The position numbers and the translations under genes were made by a program. Below, one piece after another: positions 6,949-16,972 of a stretch of 64,000 nt of DNA. Each line of letters opens with the position of its first letter. Position 1 is the first letter of the stretch. A model generated the notes under the pieces. It was not told the origin of the DNA and searched no databases. It worked only from the letters and a program-made list of their open reading frames with translations. Source of the DNA: Rubellimicrobium roseum (lineage in GTDB: Bacteria; Pseudomonadota; Alphaproteobacteria; Rhodobacterales; Rhodobacteraceae); assembly GCF_006152145.1 (NCBI RefSeq), contig NZ_VDFV01000002.1, forward strand, positions 124,001 to 188,000, in the 5' to 3' direction.

Positions 6949-9016
6949 GCGCGAAGGCCTGCGCCAGCGCCACCTCGCGCAGCCGCTCGAACCGGCCCGA
7001 GGCGCCGCCGTGGCCCGCTTCCAGGTTGACCCTGAACAGCACCGGGTTCCCGCTGGCCGTGCGGTCGCGCAGGCGCAGGACCCATTTCGCGGGCTCCCAG
7101 TAGGTCACGCGCGGGTCGGTCAGGCCCGCGAGCGCCAGGATCGGCGGATAGGGCCGCGCCCCCACGTTGTCGTAGGGCGAGTAGGCGGCGATGGCGCGGT
7201 AGTCGGCCTCGGACTCGATCGGGTTGCCCCATTCGGGCCATTCGGGCGGCGTGAGCGGCAGCGTGTCGTCGAGCATCGTCGTGAGCACGTCCACGAAGGG
7301 CACCTCGGCGACGATCCCGGCGAAGGCCTCGGGCGCGAGGTTGGCCACCGCCCCCATCAGCATTCCCCCGGCCGATCCGCCCTGCGCCACGATTCGATCG
7401 TGGGAGGTCAGCCCCTCGGCCACCAGATGCCGCGCGGCGGCGACGAAGTCGGTGAAGGTGTTGGGCTTGGCGGCCCGCTTGCCGGCTTCGTACCAGGCCC
7501 AGCCCTTGTCCTTGCCGCCCCGCACATGGGCAATGGCGTAGACGAAGCCTCGGTCCACCAGCGACAGGCGGTTGGTCTCGAACCCTGCCGGGATGGTGAT
7601 GCCATAGGCGCCGTACCCATAGAGCAGGCAGGGCGCGGAGCCGTCGAGCGGCGTGTCCTTGCGGTAGAGGACCGAGACCGGGACCAGTTCGCCGTCCGGG
7701 GCGGGCGCGTGGAGGCGGCGGGTGACGTACTGCGCCGGGTCGTGGCCCGAGGGGACCTCCTGCGTCTTGAGCAGCACCCGCTCGCGCGTCGCCAAGTCGT
7801 AGTCGAAGACCTGCCCGGGTGTCGTCATCGAAGAATAGGAGAAGCGCAGGGTCGTCGTGTCGTATTCGTAGGGCGGGTGGACGCCCAGCGCATAGGCCTT
7901 CTCATCGAAGGCGATGGCGTGCTCCTCTCCGCTCGCGCGGTCGCGCACGACGATCCGGGGCAGGCCCTGCCAGCGCTCCAGCCGGACGAGGAAGCCCGCG
8001 AAGGAGGTGATCGACAGGATCAGCCGGCCGGGAACATGGGAAACGACCTCGCGCCATTGGGCCTTGTGGGGTGCGGCGGCGGGGGCGGCCATGACCTTGA
8101 AGTCCTCGGCCCCGTCGGCGTTGGTCAGGACGAACAGCTCGTCCCCGCCCTCCTCCAGATGGTACTGGACGTCCGGCGTCCGGGGCTCGACCAGCAGGGG
8201 CGCGGCGGCGGGGTCGGTGGCCGGGATCAGGCGCGTCTCGTTCGTCTCGTGGTCGCCGATGGAGACGACGATCCAGCGCCCGTCCCGCGTGGTCCCGGCC
8301 GAGACGAACATGCCCGCGTTGGGCTCGTCGTGGAGGAGGCGGTCCTCGGAGACGGGCGTGCCGAGGCGGTGGAACAGGACGCGCGAAGGCCGGTGGCTGG
8401 CGTCCACCGCCACGTAGACGAATCCATCGGCAGCAAAGGCCCCCTCGCCCGTGGTGTCAGCCACCGCGTCGGGCAGGTCCGCGCCCGAGGCGAGGTCGCG
8501 GACGCGCAGGGTGTAGAACTCGGACCCCTTGTCGTCGTGTCCCCAGACGAGGCGGCGGTGGTCGCGGGAATGCGCGACGCCGCCCAGGTCGAAATAGGCC
8601 TTGCCCTCGGCCTCCCGGTCGCCGTCGAGGATCACCTCGGTCGCGCCACCCTCGGCGGGCACGCGGACGAAGCGGGGGTGCTGGCCGCCGGTGACATAGG
8701 CCGTGCCATAGGCAAAGGGGCCGTCGCGCATCGGCACCGAGGCGTCGTCCTCCTTGATGCGGCCCTTCATCTCCGAAAAGAGCTGCGCCTGCAGGTCCTC
8801 GGTTCCGGCCATGAGCGCGGCCTGATGGGCGTTCTCCGCCTCCAGATGGGCGCGGATCTCGGGGTCGAGCCGCGCGGGGTCCTGCAGGACCTCCTGCCAG
8901 TTGGCGGCGCGCAGCCAGCCGTACTCGTCGGTCCGGGTGATCCCGTGGCGGGTGTCGTCGCGGGGATCGCGCCGGGCCTGCGGGGCGGGATGGGCGGGGA
9001 AACGCGGATGGGTCAT
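6926..9016 (-). CDS. ptrB: Oligopeptidase B (prolyl oligopeptidase family, S9A)
   Basis: A 696-residue serine peptidase, close to the usual length of oligopeptidase B, which cleaves short peptides after Arg or Lys in the cytoplasm. An N-terminal seven-bladed propeller is followed by the hydrolase domain, with Ser548 in GGSAGG, Asp634 in GLTDPRV and His669 in EAGHGG forming the triad. The start MTHPRFPAHP at 9016 agrees with the family. The frame is open further upstream through the antisense of the helicase gene, which I treat as an artefact. Its 3' end overlaps the convergent hydrolase by 23 bp. Confidence 0.93.
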   Translation of the reverse strand: MTHPRFPAHPAPQARRDPRDDTRHGITRTDEYGWLRAANWQEVLQDPARLDPEIRAHLEAENAHQAALMAGTEDLQAQLFSEMKGRIKEDDASVPMRDGPFAYGTAYVTGGQHPRFVRVPAEGGATEVILDGDREAEGKAYFDLGGVAHSRDHRRLVWGHDDKGSEFYTLRVRDLASGADLPDAVADTTGEGAFAADGFVYVAVDASHRPSRVLFHRLGTPVSEDRLLHDEPNAGMFVSAGTTRDGRWIVVSIGDHETNETRLIPATDPAAAPLLVEPRTPDVQYHLEEGGDELFVLTNADGAEDFKVMAAPAAAPHKAQWREVVSHVPGRLILSITSFAGFLVRLERWQGLPRIVVRDRASGEEHAIAFDEKAYALGVHPPYEYDTTTLRFSYSSMTTPGQVFDYDLATRERVLLKTQEVPSGHDPAQYVTRRLHAPAPDGELVPVSVLYRKDTPLDGSAPCLLYGYGAYGITIPAGFETNRLSLVDRGFVYAIAHVRGGKDKGWAWYEAGKRAAKPNTFTDFVAAARHLVAEGLTSHDRIVAQGGSAGGMLMGAVANLAPEAFAGIVAEVPFVDVLTTMLDDTLPLTPPEWPEWGNPIESEADYRAIAAYSPYDNVGARPYPPILALAGLTDPRVTYWEPAKWVLRLRDRTASGNPVLFRVNLEAGHGGASGRFERLREVALAQAFALRAVGRA

Positions 9017-9139
9017 GAGGGGGCTCCGGGCGGCTCGCCCTCTTGTAGCGCTCCGCGCAGGGGCCGCCAGCCACGGGATCGGCGGAACGTGAGCGCGGGG
9101 GGCGGGATTTCCGGCCTCTTTCGGGTTAGATAGGGCCTC

Positions 9140-11335
9140 ATGGGAACGGGCGTGGGCGCGACGGCGGCAACGGAGGCGGAGGTCCTGACGGGCCTGATCG
9201 AGCGCGTGACCTTTCACAGCGCCGAGACGGGCTTCTGCGTGCTGCGCGTCAAGGCGCGGGGCGAGCGCGACCTCGTGACCGTGGTGGGCCACGCCGCGAC
9301 GATCAGCGCCGGGGAATGGGCCAGCGCCTGGGGCGACTGGGTCCACGACCTCGCGCATGGGCGGCAGTTCCGGGCGCGGGTGCTCCGGACCTCCGAGCCT
9401 ACCTCGCTGGAGGGGATCGAGCGCTACCTGGGCTCTGGCATGATCCGGGGCATCGGGCCGGTCTACGCCAAGCGCCTCGTGCAGCTTTTCGGCGAGCGGG
9501 TCTTCGACGTGATCGAGGCCGAGCCCCAGCGCCTGCGCGAGGTGGGCGGCATCGGGCCCAAGCGGATGGCGCGGATCACCTCGGCCTGGGCGGACCAGAA
9601 GGTGATCCGCTCCATCATGGTGTTCCTGCATTCGCACGGCGTGGGCACGGCGCGGGCGGTGCGCATCTTCAAGGCCTACGGGACCGAGTCGGTCGCCGTG
9701 ATGAAGGAGAACCCCTATCGGCTGGCGCGCGACATCAGGGGCATCGGTTTCAAGACGGCGGACATGATCGCGGAAAAGCTCGGGATCGAGCGGATAGCGA
9801 TGATCCGGGTGCGGGCGGGCATCTCCTACGCGCTGACCGAGGCCATGAGCCAGGGGCATTGCGGGCTGCCGGCGGAGGAACTGACGGCGCTCGCCGGAAC
9901 CCTGCTGGAGGTACCCCACCCGCTCATCATCGAGGCCATCACGCAGGAGGTGGCCGAGGGCACGGTGATCGCGACCGAGGTCGGCGGCGCGCCTTGCCTG
10001 TTCCTCGCGGGGCTCTACCACGCCGAGCGGAGCATCGCGGAACGGCTGCGGGCGCTCCAGTCCGCCCCCCTGCCCTGGCCCGCCATCGACGCGGACAAGG
10101 CCCTGCCCTGGATCGAGGCGCGCACGGGGATGGCGCTCGCCCCCAGCCAAGCCGAGGCGCTGCGGCTCGCGCTGCGGTCCAAGGTGCTGGTCGTGACCGG
10201 CGGACCGGGGGTGGGCAAGACGACGCTGGTGAACGCGATCCTCAAGGTGCTGGGCGCCAAGGGCGTGCGGATGCTCCTCTGCGCGCCGACGGGCCGGGCC
10301 GCCAAGCGCATGTCCGAGGCGACGGGGCTGGAGGCGCGGACCATCCACCGGCTGCTGGAAACGGACCCGAAGACCGGCGGCTTCAGGAAGACCGAGGACA
10401 GCCCGCTCGACGGCGACCTCCTCGTCGTGGACGAAAGCTCGATGATCGACGTGCCGCTGATGCAGGCGCTGTTGCGCGCGCTGCCGGACGAGGCGGGGCT
10501 GCTGATCGTGGGCGACATCGACCAGTTGCCCTCCGTGGGCCCGGGGCAGGTGCTGGCGGACCTGATCGGGTCGGGCGCGGTGCCCGTCGTGCGGCTGACC
10601 GAGGTCTTCCGGCAGGCCGCCGAAAGCCGCATCATCGCCGCCGCCCACCGGATCAACAGGGGGCGGATGCCGGACCTGAACTGGGCCGAGAAGGGGTCGG
10701 ACTTCTACTTCGTCCCTGCCGAGACGCCCGAGCAGGCGGCGGAGCGGCTCCAGGTGCTGGTGGGCTCGCGCATCCCGAAAAGCTTCGGGCTCGACCCGAT
10801 CCGCGACATTCAGGTGCTCTGCCCGATGAACCGGGGCGGCGTGGGGGCGCGGGCGCTGAACGGCCTGCTGCAGGCGGCGCTGAACCCCGACGGCGGGCCG
10901 CGCGTCGAGCGCTTCGGCTGGACCTTCGCCCCGGGCGACAAGGTCATGCAGGTGGAGAACGACCACGAGCGCGAGGTCTTCAACGGCGACATCGGCTTCG
11001 TAGAGCGGGTGGACCCCGAGGACGGGGAGCTCGTCGCGCGCTTCGACGGGCGCGAGGTCGTCTACCCCTTCGGCGAACTGGACGCTCTCCAGCCCGCCTA
11101 CGCGGTGACGATCCACAAGAGCCAGGGCTCCGAGTATCCGGCCGTGGTCATCCCGGTCCTGACCCAGCACTACGCCATGCTGCAACGCAACCTCCTCTAC
11201 ACCGGCGTCACGCGGGGCAAGCGCCTGGTGGTGCTCGTGGGGCAGGTCAAGGCGGTGGGGCTCGCGGTGCGCAACGCCTCCGGACGCAAGCGGTGGTCCA
11301 GGCTCGGGGAATGGCTGGCTCAGGGCAGCTCGTAG
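9140..11335 (+). CDS. recD2: RecD2-like ATP-dependent DNA helicase
   Basis: A 731-residue SF1B 5'-3' helicase of the RecD2/TraA class that works without RecBC. It has an N-terminal OB-like region, helix-hairpin-helix repeats around residues 95-200 (GSGMIRGIGPVYAKRL, VGGIGPKRM), Walker A GGPGVGKTT at about 354-362, Walker B VVDESSMID, motif III GDIDQLPSVGPGQ, and the C-terminal TIHKSQGSEYP of UvrD_C_2. Presumed role is DNA repair or processing of stalled forks. It is divergent from ptrB across 123 bp and overlaps the 3' end of the PccR-like regulator by 16 bp. Confidence 0.92.
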   Translation: MGTGVGATAATEAEVLTGLIERVTFHSAETGFCVLRVKARGERDLVTVVGHAATISAGEWASAWGDWVHDLAHGRQFRARVLRTSEPTSLEGIERYLGSGMIRGIGPVYAKRLVQLFGERVFDVIEAEPQRLREVGGIGPKRMARITSAWADQKVIRSIMVFLHSHGVGTARAVRIFKAYGTESVAVMKENPYRLARDIRGIGFKTADMIAEKLGIERIAMIRVRAGISYALTEAMSQGHCGLPAEELTALAGTLLEVPHPLIIEAITQEVAEGTVIATEVGGAPCLFLAGLYHAERSIAERLRALQSAPLPWPAIDADKALPWIEARTGMALAPSQAEALRLALRSKVLVVTGGPGVGKTTLVNAILKVLGAKGVRMLLCAPTGRAAKRMSEATGLEARTIHRLLETDPKTGGFRKTEDSPLDGDLLVVDESSMIDVPLMQALLRALPDEAGLLIVGDIDQLPSVGPGQVLADLIGSGAVPVVRLTEVFRQAAESRIIAAAHRINRGRMPDLNWAEKGSDFYFVPAETPEQAAERLQVLVGSRIPKSFGLDPIRDIQVLCPMNRGGVGARALNGLLQAALNPDGGPRVERFGWTFAPGDKVMQVENDHEREVFNGDIGFVERVDPEDGELVARFDGREVVYPFGELDALQPAYAVTIHKSQGSEYPAVVIPVLTQHYAMLQRNLLYTGVTRGKRLVVLVGQVKAVGLAVRNASGRKRWSRLGEWLAQGSS

Positions 11336-12750
11336 GGCACCTCGCCGCGCCGGTTGCGATCCACAGCCAGCCGTCGGCCCACCGGCGGATAGGCGCGCTG
11401 CGCGCAGTCGGGCCGGTCGCAGAGGCGGCAGCTCACGCCGATGGGCGTCAGCGCGCGGGGCTTCTGCCAGTCGAGCCCGTCGCCGTAGACCAGCCGGTCG
11501 GCGTAGGCCAGCTCGCAGCCGAAGCCGATCGCGTAGCGGCGGCGGGGCGCGCCGAAGGCCGAGGCCGCCTTGGTCACGCCGGTCGCCATCGACAGGTAGC
11601 GCGTGCCGTCCGGCATCTCGGCCATCTGCACCAGCATCCGGTCGGGCGTCTCGAAGGCCTCGTGGATGTTCCAGAGCGGGCAGGCCCCGCCGTAGCGGGC
11701 GAACTGGACGCGGGTGGCGCTGTGACGCTTGGTGATGTTGCCCGCCCGGTCCACTCGCAGGAAATAGAAGGGGATGCCCTCCTGCCCCGGCCGTTGCAGC
11801 GTCGAGAGCCGATGGCAGACCTGCTCCAGGCTCGCCCCGAACAGGGCGGCGAGCGCGCTCACGTCGTGGCGCAAATCCGAGGCCGCCCGCAGGAAGGCCC
11901 CATAGGGCAGCATCAGCGCTCCCGCGTAGTAGTTGGCCAGCGCGATGCGCGCGATGGCGCCCGAGTCGGGGCTGGCGAAGCCCGCGCCCGCAACGGCCTC
12001 CTCGATGGCCTCGCCCGCCTCCAGAAGCGCGAGCTGGTGCGCCATCGCGAAGCGCTGGGACGCGGGTTCGAGGAAGGCGTCGATCTGGAGCCGCCGCGTG
12101 GCGGGGTCGAACCGGCGCATCGGTCGGCGCGCGGCGAGGTCGCGGTCGAGCGCCACGGCCACGCGGTGGTCCTGCTCCAGCGCGCGGGCGAGCCGCAGCG
12201 AGGGGTCGTCCGCGCCGGGCAGGCGCGCCGCCCGCGCCTCGGCCAGGGTGTCGAGCGAGTCCACGTAGTTGCCGATGTCATGGAAGAAGTCGCGCACCTC
12301 GTCATAGGGCAGGTTCGGCGCGACCGTCGCGGCGGGCGCCCCGCGCCGCAGCGACAGCGCATCGTCCAGCGACTGGTAGCGGTCGAGCAGCGCCCGGTGG
12401 TCGGCCTGCAACCGCAGCAGCGCGCGCGCCACGCCGGGGGCGGACTGGGCCACGGCCTTGATCTCGGCCGCCGGGATGTCCCCCGCGCCCAGCGCCGGGT
12501 CCGCGAGCGCGTCCTTGAGGCCGAGGAGCAGCCGGTCCTGCTCGTCGTCGGAAAAGGCCTGCGCGTCCACGCGGAACACGCGCGACAGTTCCAGCAGCAC
12601 CCCGGCGGTCAGCGGGCGCTGGTTGTGCTCGATCTGGTTGAGGTAGCTCGTGGAGATCCCGAGGCGGCGCGCAAGCTCGGCCTGCGTGATGCGCCGGGCC
12701 TGCCGGAGCGTCCGCACCGCCTCGCCGGAGAAGACTTTCCGCTTTCGCAA
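11320..12750 (-). CDS. Short-chain fatty acyl-CoA transcriptional regulator (PccR/ScfR family)
   Basis: An XRE-family regulator with an N-terminal helix-turn-helix ([27 protein letters not shown]) and a long ligand-sensing region. It ends in the conserved cysteine-containing tail [16 protein letters not shown] typical of ScfR/DUF2083 proteins. PccR in Rhodobacter sphaeroides is of this family and activates propionyl-CoA carboxylase genes; the adjacency to pccB-pccA-mcm supports the same role. The start is uncertain: the family usually begins a few residues before [13 protein letters not shown], which favours a TTG at 12750 (476 residues). An ATG at 12804 and a GTG at 12810 are in frame, but they would translate the repeat-rich DNA described separately. 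Confidence 0.85.
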   Translation of the reverse strand: MRKRKVFSGEAVRTLRQARRITQAELARRLGISTSYLNQIEHNQRPLTAGVLLELSRVFRVDAQAFSDDEQDRLLLGLKDALADPALGAGDIPAAEIKAVAQSAPGVARALLRLQADHRALLDRYQSLDDALSLRRGAPAATVAPNLPYDEVRDFFHDIGNYVDSLDTLAEARAARLPGADDPSLRLARALEQDHRVAVALDRDLAARRPMRRFDPATRRLQIDAFLEPASQRFAMAHQLALLEAGEAIEEAVAGAGFASPDSGAIARIALANYYAGALMLPYGAFLRAASDLRHDVSALAALFGASLEQVCHRLSTLQRPGQEGIPFYFLRVDRAGNITKRHSATRVQFARYGGACPLWNIHEAFETPDRMLVQMAEMPDGTRYLSMATGVTKAASAFGAPRRRYAIGFGCELAYADRLVYGDGLDWQKPRALTPIGVSCRLCDRPDCAQRAYPPVGRRLAVDRNRRGEVPYELP

Positions 12751-12787
12751 TTTCCTGATCCGCAATCTTCGCAGCTTCGCAGATTGG
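12743..12787. promoter_or_regulatory. Tandem repeat/operator candidate at the PccR-like regulator promoter
   Basis: Reading the minus strand, two head-to-tail copies of CTGCGAAG are followed by ATTGCGGA and ATTGCGAAAG, related 8-10 bp units on roughly one face of DNA. On the plus strand CAATCT and AGATTG form a 6-bp inverted repeat enclosing both CTTCGCAG copies. The layout resembles a multi-site operator for autoregulation and for the divergent bioY-pccB-pccA-mcm operon (inference). The published PccR motif built on TTTGCAAA is not present exactly. Confidence 0.45.
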
Positions 12788-12857
12788 CACGAAACGCCGC
12801 GCATTTCCACGCCATCCGTGCCAAGAAGGCCGAAATCCTGGGAGGAGGAGAATCCGC

Positions 12858-13424
12858 ATGACCCCCGTCACCCTGTCCGCCCCCGGCCGGTCGCGCGCCG
12901 GGTGGCTCGTCCCCGTCGCCGTCGTCCTCGGGGGAAGCTGGCTCCTTGCGCTCTCGGCGCGGATCAGCGTCCCCATGGCGCCCGTGCCGATGACGCTGCA
13001 GACGCTGGCGCTCTTGGTGCTGGCGGGCGGCCTGGGCCTGCGGCTCGGCACGGCGACGGTGCTGGCCTACCTGGGCCAGGGCGCGCTGGGCCTGCCGGTC
13101 TTCGCGGCCGGCGGCGGCCTCGCCTATATGATGGGCCCCACGGGCGGGTTCCTCCTGGGCTTCCTCCTGGCCGCGATGCTGATCGGCTGGGCCGTGGACC
13201 GGGGCGCGACGCGGCACGGGCTCCTGCTGCTGGCCGCGCTGACGCTGGGCCATGCGCTGGTCTTCGTGCCGGGCGTGCTGTGGCTCGCCACCTTCACCGG
13301 GCTTCCCGAGGCCTGGGCCAAGGGCGCCGCGCCCTTCCTTCTGGGCAGCGCCGTCAAGACCGCCCTCGCCCTCATGCTGCTCCTTGCCGGGCAGAAGCTG
13401 ACCCGCCGGATCGGAGGCCTGTGA
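12858..13424 (+). CDS. bioY: BioY-type biotin transporter
   Basis: A 188-residue integral membrane protein with about six hydrophobic helices. Segment [20 protein letters not shown] (residues 38-57) is the BioY signature, and [25 protein letters not shown] follows. BioY is the substrate-binding S component for biotin uptake, which can work alone or with an ECF module. It is preceded by a strong GGGAGGAGGAG site, and its TGA shares one base with the pccB ATG, so it is the first gene of the propionyl-CoA carboxylase operon. Supplying biotin to the biotin-dependent carboxylase is the obvious reading (inference). Confidence 0.93.
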   Translation: MTPVTLSAPGRSRAGWLVPVAVVLGGSWLLALSARISVPMAPVPMTLQTLALLVLAGGLGLRLGTATVLAYLGQGALGLPVFAAGGGLAYMMGPTGGFLLGFLLAAMLIGWAVDRGATRHGLLLLAALTLGHALVFVPGVLWLATFTGLPEAWAKGAAPFLLGSAVKTALALMLLLAGQKLTRRIGGL

Positions 13425-14950
13425 TGCGCGACGTGATCGAGGAGCTGGAGCAGAAGCGCGAGGAGGCCCGCCTGGGCGGCGGCCCCCGGCGGATCGAGGC
13501 GCAGCACCGGCGCGGCAAGCTGACGGCCCGCGAGCGGATCGAGCTGCTGCTGGACGAAGGGTCCTTCGAGGAGTTCGACACCTTCGTCACCCACCGCTCC
13601 ACCGCCTTCGGCATGGACAAGACCCGCATCCCCGGCGACGGCGTGGTGACGGGCTGGGGCACGGTGAACGGGCGCAAGATCTTCGTCTTCGCCAAGGACT
13701 TCACCGTCTTCGGCGGCTCGCTCTCCGAGGCGCATGCCGAGAAGGTCCGCAAGGTCCAGCATCTGGCGCTGAAGACCCGCTGCCCCATCGTCGGGCTCTA
13801 CGACTCGGGCGGCGCGCGCATCCAGGAGGGCGTGGCCTCGCTCGCGGGCTATGCCGAGATCTTCAAGCAGAACGTCGTGGCTTCGGGCGTGATCCCGCAG
13901 ATCAGCCTCATCATGGGGCCCTGCGCGGGGGGCGACGTCTACTCCCCGGCGCTCACCGACTTCATCTTCATGGTCCGCGACACGAGCTACATGTACGTCA
14001 CCGGCCCCGACGTGGTGCGCACGGTGACGAACGAGGTCGTGACGCACGAGGAACTGGGCGGCGCCTCGGTCCACACCACGCGGTCCTCCATCTCGGACGG
14101 CGCCTGGGACGACGACGTGGAGGCGCTGACCGAACTTCGGCGCTTCATCGACTTCCTGCCCGCCAACAACCGGGACGGCGTGCCGGAATGGCCCTCGCAC
14201 GATCCGGGCGACCGGGCCGAGCCCAGCCTCGACACGCTGGTCCCCGACAATCCGTTCAGCCCCTACGACATCAAGGAGCTGATCCGGAAGGTCGTGGACG
14301 AGGGCGACTTCTTCGAGCTGGGCGAGCGCTTCGCGGGCAACATCGTCACCGGCTTCGCCCGGATCGAGGGGCGCAGCGTCGGCATCGTCGCCAACCAGCC
14401 CATGGTGCTGGCGGGGGTGCTGGACAGCGACGCCAGCCGCAAGGCCGCGCGCTTCGTGCGCTTCTGCGACGCCTTCTCCGTCCCGATCGTGACCTTCGTG
14501 GACGTGCCGGGCTTCCTGCCGGGCACCGCGCAGGAAGGGGGCGGCCTGATCAAGCACGGCGCGAAGCTCCTCTTCGCCTACAGCGAATGCACGGTGCCTC
14601 TGGTGACGGTCATCACCCGCAAGGCCTTCGGCGGCGCCTACGACGTGATGGCCTCCAAGCACATCGGCGGCGACGTGAACTACGCCTGGCCCTCGGCGCA
14701 GATCGCCGTCATGGGCGCCAAGGGCGCGGCCGAGATCCTGTACCGCGGCCGCGAGCCCGAGGAGATCGCCGAGGCCACCCGCGACTACGAGGAGCGCTTC
14801 ATGTCCCCCTTCGTCGCGGCCGAGCGCGGCTACATTGACGAGGTGATCCGTCCGCACAACACTCGGCGGCGCATCGCCCGGGCCCTAGCCCTCCTCCGCA
14901 CCAAGGAGGTTGAGACCCCCTGGCGCAAGCACGACAACCTGCCGCTCTGA
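13424..14950 (+). CDS. pccB: Propionyl-CoA carboxylase beta subunit (carboxyltransferase)
   Basis: A 508-residue carboxyltransferase that moves CO2 from carboxybiotin to propionyl-CoA, giving (S)-methylmalonyl-CoA. The tandem crotonase folds are visible: [21 protein letters not shown] in the N-domain (CoA site) and [31 protein letters not shown] with [13 protein letters not shown] in the C-domain. The oxyanion-hole GGA and GGAYDVM segments are intact. It begins one base inside the bioY stop (TGATG) and is 9 bp before pccA, which is tighter than is typical in the family. Confidence 0.97.
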   Translation: MRDVIEELEQKREEARLGGGPRRIEAQHRRGKLTARERIELLLDEGSFEEFDTFVTHRSTAFGMDKTRIPGDGVVTGWGTVNGRKIFVFAKDFTVFGGSLSEAHAEKVRKVQHLALKTRCPIVGLYDSGGARIQEGVASLAGYAEIFKQNVVASGVIPQISLIMGPCAGGDVYSPALTDFIFMVRDTSYMYVTGPDVVRTVTNEVVTHEELGGASVHTTRSSISDGAWDDDVEALTELRRFIDFLPANNRDGVPEWPSHDPGDRAEPSLDTLVPDNPFSPYDIKELIRKVVDEGDFFELGERFAGNIVTGFARIEGRSVGIVANQPMVLAGVLDSDASRKAARFVRFCDAFSVPIVTFVDVPGFLPGTAQEGGGLIKHGAKLLFAYSECTVPLVTVITRKAFGGAYDVMASKHIGGDVNYAWPSAQIAVMGAKGAAEILYRGREPEEIAEATRDYEERFMSPFVAAERGYIDEVIRPHNTRRRIARALALLRTKEVETPWRKHDNLPL

Positions 14951-14959
14951 GGTGACGCG

Positions 14960-16960
14960 ATGTTCAACAAGATCCTGATCGCCAACCGGGGCGAGATCGC
15001 CTGCCGCGTCATCAAGACCGCCCGCCGCATGGGCATCCGCACGGTGGCCGTCTATTCCGAGGCCGACGCCCGCGCGCTGCACGTCCAGATGGCCGACGAG
15101 GCCGTCTGCATCGGCCCCGCCCCCGCCGCGCAGAGCTACATCAGCATCGAGCGGGTGATGGACGCCGTGCGCCGTACGGGCGCCGAGGCCGTCCACCCGG
15201 GCTACGGCTTCCTGTCCGAGAACCCCCGCTTCGCCGCCGCGCTGGCCGAGGCGGGCGTGGCCTTCATCGGCCCGCCGACCTCGGCCGTCGAGGCGATGGG
15301 CGACAAGATCACCTCCAAGCGCATCGCGGCCGAGGCGGGCGTGAACACGGTGCCCGGCCACATGGGCCTGATCGCCGACGCCGACGAGGCCGTGCGGATC
15401 GCGTCCGGCATCGGCTATCCGGTGATGATCAAGGCCTCGGCGGGCGGTGGTGGCAAGGGGATGCGCATCGCCTGGTCCGACGCCGAGGCGCGCGAGGGCT
15501 TCCAGGCCTCGAAGAACGAGGCGGCGGCCTCCTTCGGCGACGACCGCATCTTCATCGAGAAGTTCGTCGACCAGCCCCGCCACATCGAGATCCAGGTTCT
15601 CGCGGACAGGCACGGCAACACCGTCTACCTGCACGAGCGCGAATGCTCGATCCAGCGGCGCAACCAGAAGGTCGTGGAGGAGGCGCCCTCGCCCTTCCTC
15701 GACGCGGCGACCCGCAAGGCCATGGGCGAGCAGGCCTGCGCCCTCGCCCGCGCCGTGGGCTACGAGAGCGCCGGCACCGTCGAATTCATCGTGGACGGCG
15801 ACCGCAACTTCTACTTCCTCGAGATGAACACCCGCCTCCAGGTCGAGCATCCGGTGACGGAACTCATCACCGGCATCGACCTCGTGGAGCAGATGATCCG
15901 CGTCGCCGCCGGCGAGCCCCTGCCCTTCCGGCAGGAGGAGATCGCGCTGAACGGCTGGGCGGTGGAAAGCCGGCTCTACGCCGAGGACCCCTACCGCCGC
16001 TTCCTGCCCTCCACCGGGCGGCTCACCCGCTACCGCCCGCCCGCCGAGGGGCGGCAGGGCGACACGGTCGTGCGCAACGACACCGGCGTTCAGGAGGGCG
16101 GCGAGATCAGCCGCTTCTACGACCCGATGATCGCCAAGCTCTGCACCTGGGCGCCGACGCGCGAGGGCGCCATCGACGCCATGGCCGAGGCGCTCGACGG
16201 CTTCGAGGTCGAGGGGATCGGCCATAACCTGCCCTTCCTGTCCGCCGTCATGGCGCATCCCCGCTTCCGCGAGGGGCGGCTCACCACCGCCTTCATCGCC
16301 GAGGAATGGCCCGAGGGCTTCGCGGGCGTGGAGCTCCCCGCGCCCGAGCTGCGCCGCGTGGCCGCCGCCGCCGTCGCCATGCACCGCGTGGCCGAGATCC
16401 GGCGCGCGCGCCTCTCGGGCCGTCTCGACCACCACGAGCGCCACGTGGGCCGCGACTGGGTCGTGCAGCTTCAGGGCGAGCGGATTCCCGTCTCCATCCT
16501 GGCCGAGCCCGGCGCCGCCGACGTGACGTTCCTGGGCGGCACGACGCTGCGGGTCGAGGGGCCCTGGGCGCCGGGGCAGAGCCTCGCGCGGCTCACGGTG
16601 GATGGCCGTCCCCTCGTGCTCAAGGTCGAGGCGGCGACGGGCGGCTTCCGCCTGCGCACGCGCGGCGCGGACCTGCGGGTGCGGGTCATGACCCCGCGCG
16701 AGGCGGAACTGGCGGCGCTCATGCCCGTCAAGCTGCCGCCCGACACCTCCAAGTCGCTCCTTTGCCCGATGCCGGGGCTTCTCGTGCGGCTCCTGGTGGC
16801 CGAGGGCGAGGAGGTCGAGGAGGGCCAGGCGCTCGCCACGGTCGAAGCCATGAAGATGGAGAACACGCTCAAGGCCGAACGGCGGGCCCGCGTGCAGGCG
16901 ATCCGCGCGCGCGAAGGCGAGACATTGGCGGTGGATCAGGTCATCCTGGAATTCGCGTGA
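14960..16960 (+). CDS. pccA: Propionyl-CoA carboxylase alpha subunit (biotin carboxylase plus biotin carrier)
   Basis: A 666-residue biotin enzyme. The N-terminal biotin carboxylase carries FNKILIANRGEIACR, the ATP-grasp loop KASAGGGGKGMR and FLEMNTRLQVEHPVTE. A middle beta/alpha PCC-BT segment follows, then a C-terminal biotinyl domain with EAMKMEN, in which Lys632 is the biotin-acceptor residue. It carboxylates biotin with ATP and bicarbonate for PccB. Length agrees with bacterial PccA. It sits 9 bp after pccB and 12 bp before mcm, so the three are clearly co-transcribed. Confidence 0.97.
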   Translation: MFNKILIANRGEIACRVIKTARRMGIRTVAVYSEADARALHVQMADEAVCIGPAPAAQSYISIERVMDAVRRTGAEAVHPGYGFLSENPRFAAALAEAGVAFIGPPTSAVEAMGDKITSKRIAAEAGVNTVPGHMGLIADADEAVRIASGIGYPVMIKASAGGGGKGMRIAWSDAEAREGFQASKNEAAASFGDDRIFIEKFVDQPRHIEIQVLADRHGNTVYLHERECSIQRRNQKVVEEAPSPFLDAATRKAMGEQACALARAVGYESAGTVEFIVDGDRNFYFLEMNTRLQVEHPVTELITGIDLVEQMIRVAAGEPLPFRQEEIALNGWAVESRLYAEDPYRRFLPSTGRLTRYRPPAEGRQGDTVVRNDTGVQEGGEISRFYDPMIAKLCTWAPTREGAIDAMAEALDGFEVEGIGHNLPFLSAVMAHPRFREGRLTTAFIAEEWPEGFAGVELPAPELRRVAAAAVAMHRVAEIRRARLSGRLDHHERHVGRDWVVQLQGERIPVSILAEPGAADVTFLGGTTLRVEGPWAPGQSLARLTVDGRPLVLKVEAATGGFRLRTRGADLRVRVMTPREAELAALMPVKLPPDTSKSLLCPMPGLLVRLLVAEGEEVEEGQALATVEAMKMENTLKAERRARVQAIRAREGETLAVDQVILEFA

Positions 16961-16972
16961 GGAGGACGGCGC

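Noticed and set aside
9017..11185. Continuation of the oligopeptidase reading frame upstream into the helicase gene
   Set aside because: The family-typical start is at 9016; upstream codons are antisense of recD2 and lack homology.
9316..12861. 1181-codon plus-strand open frame
   Set aside because: It is a shifted frame over recD2 and the antisense of the PccR-like regulator; low complexity.
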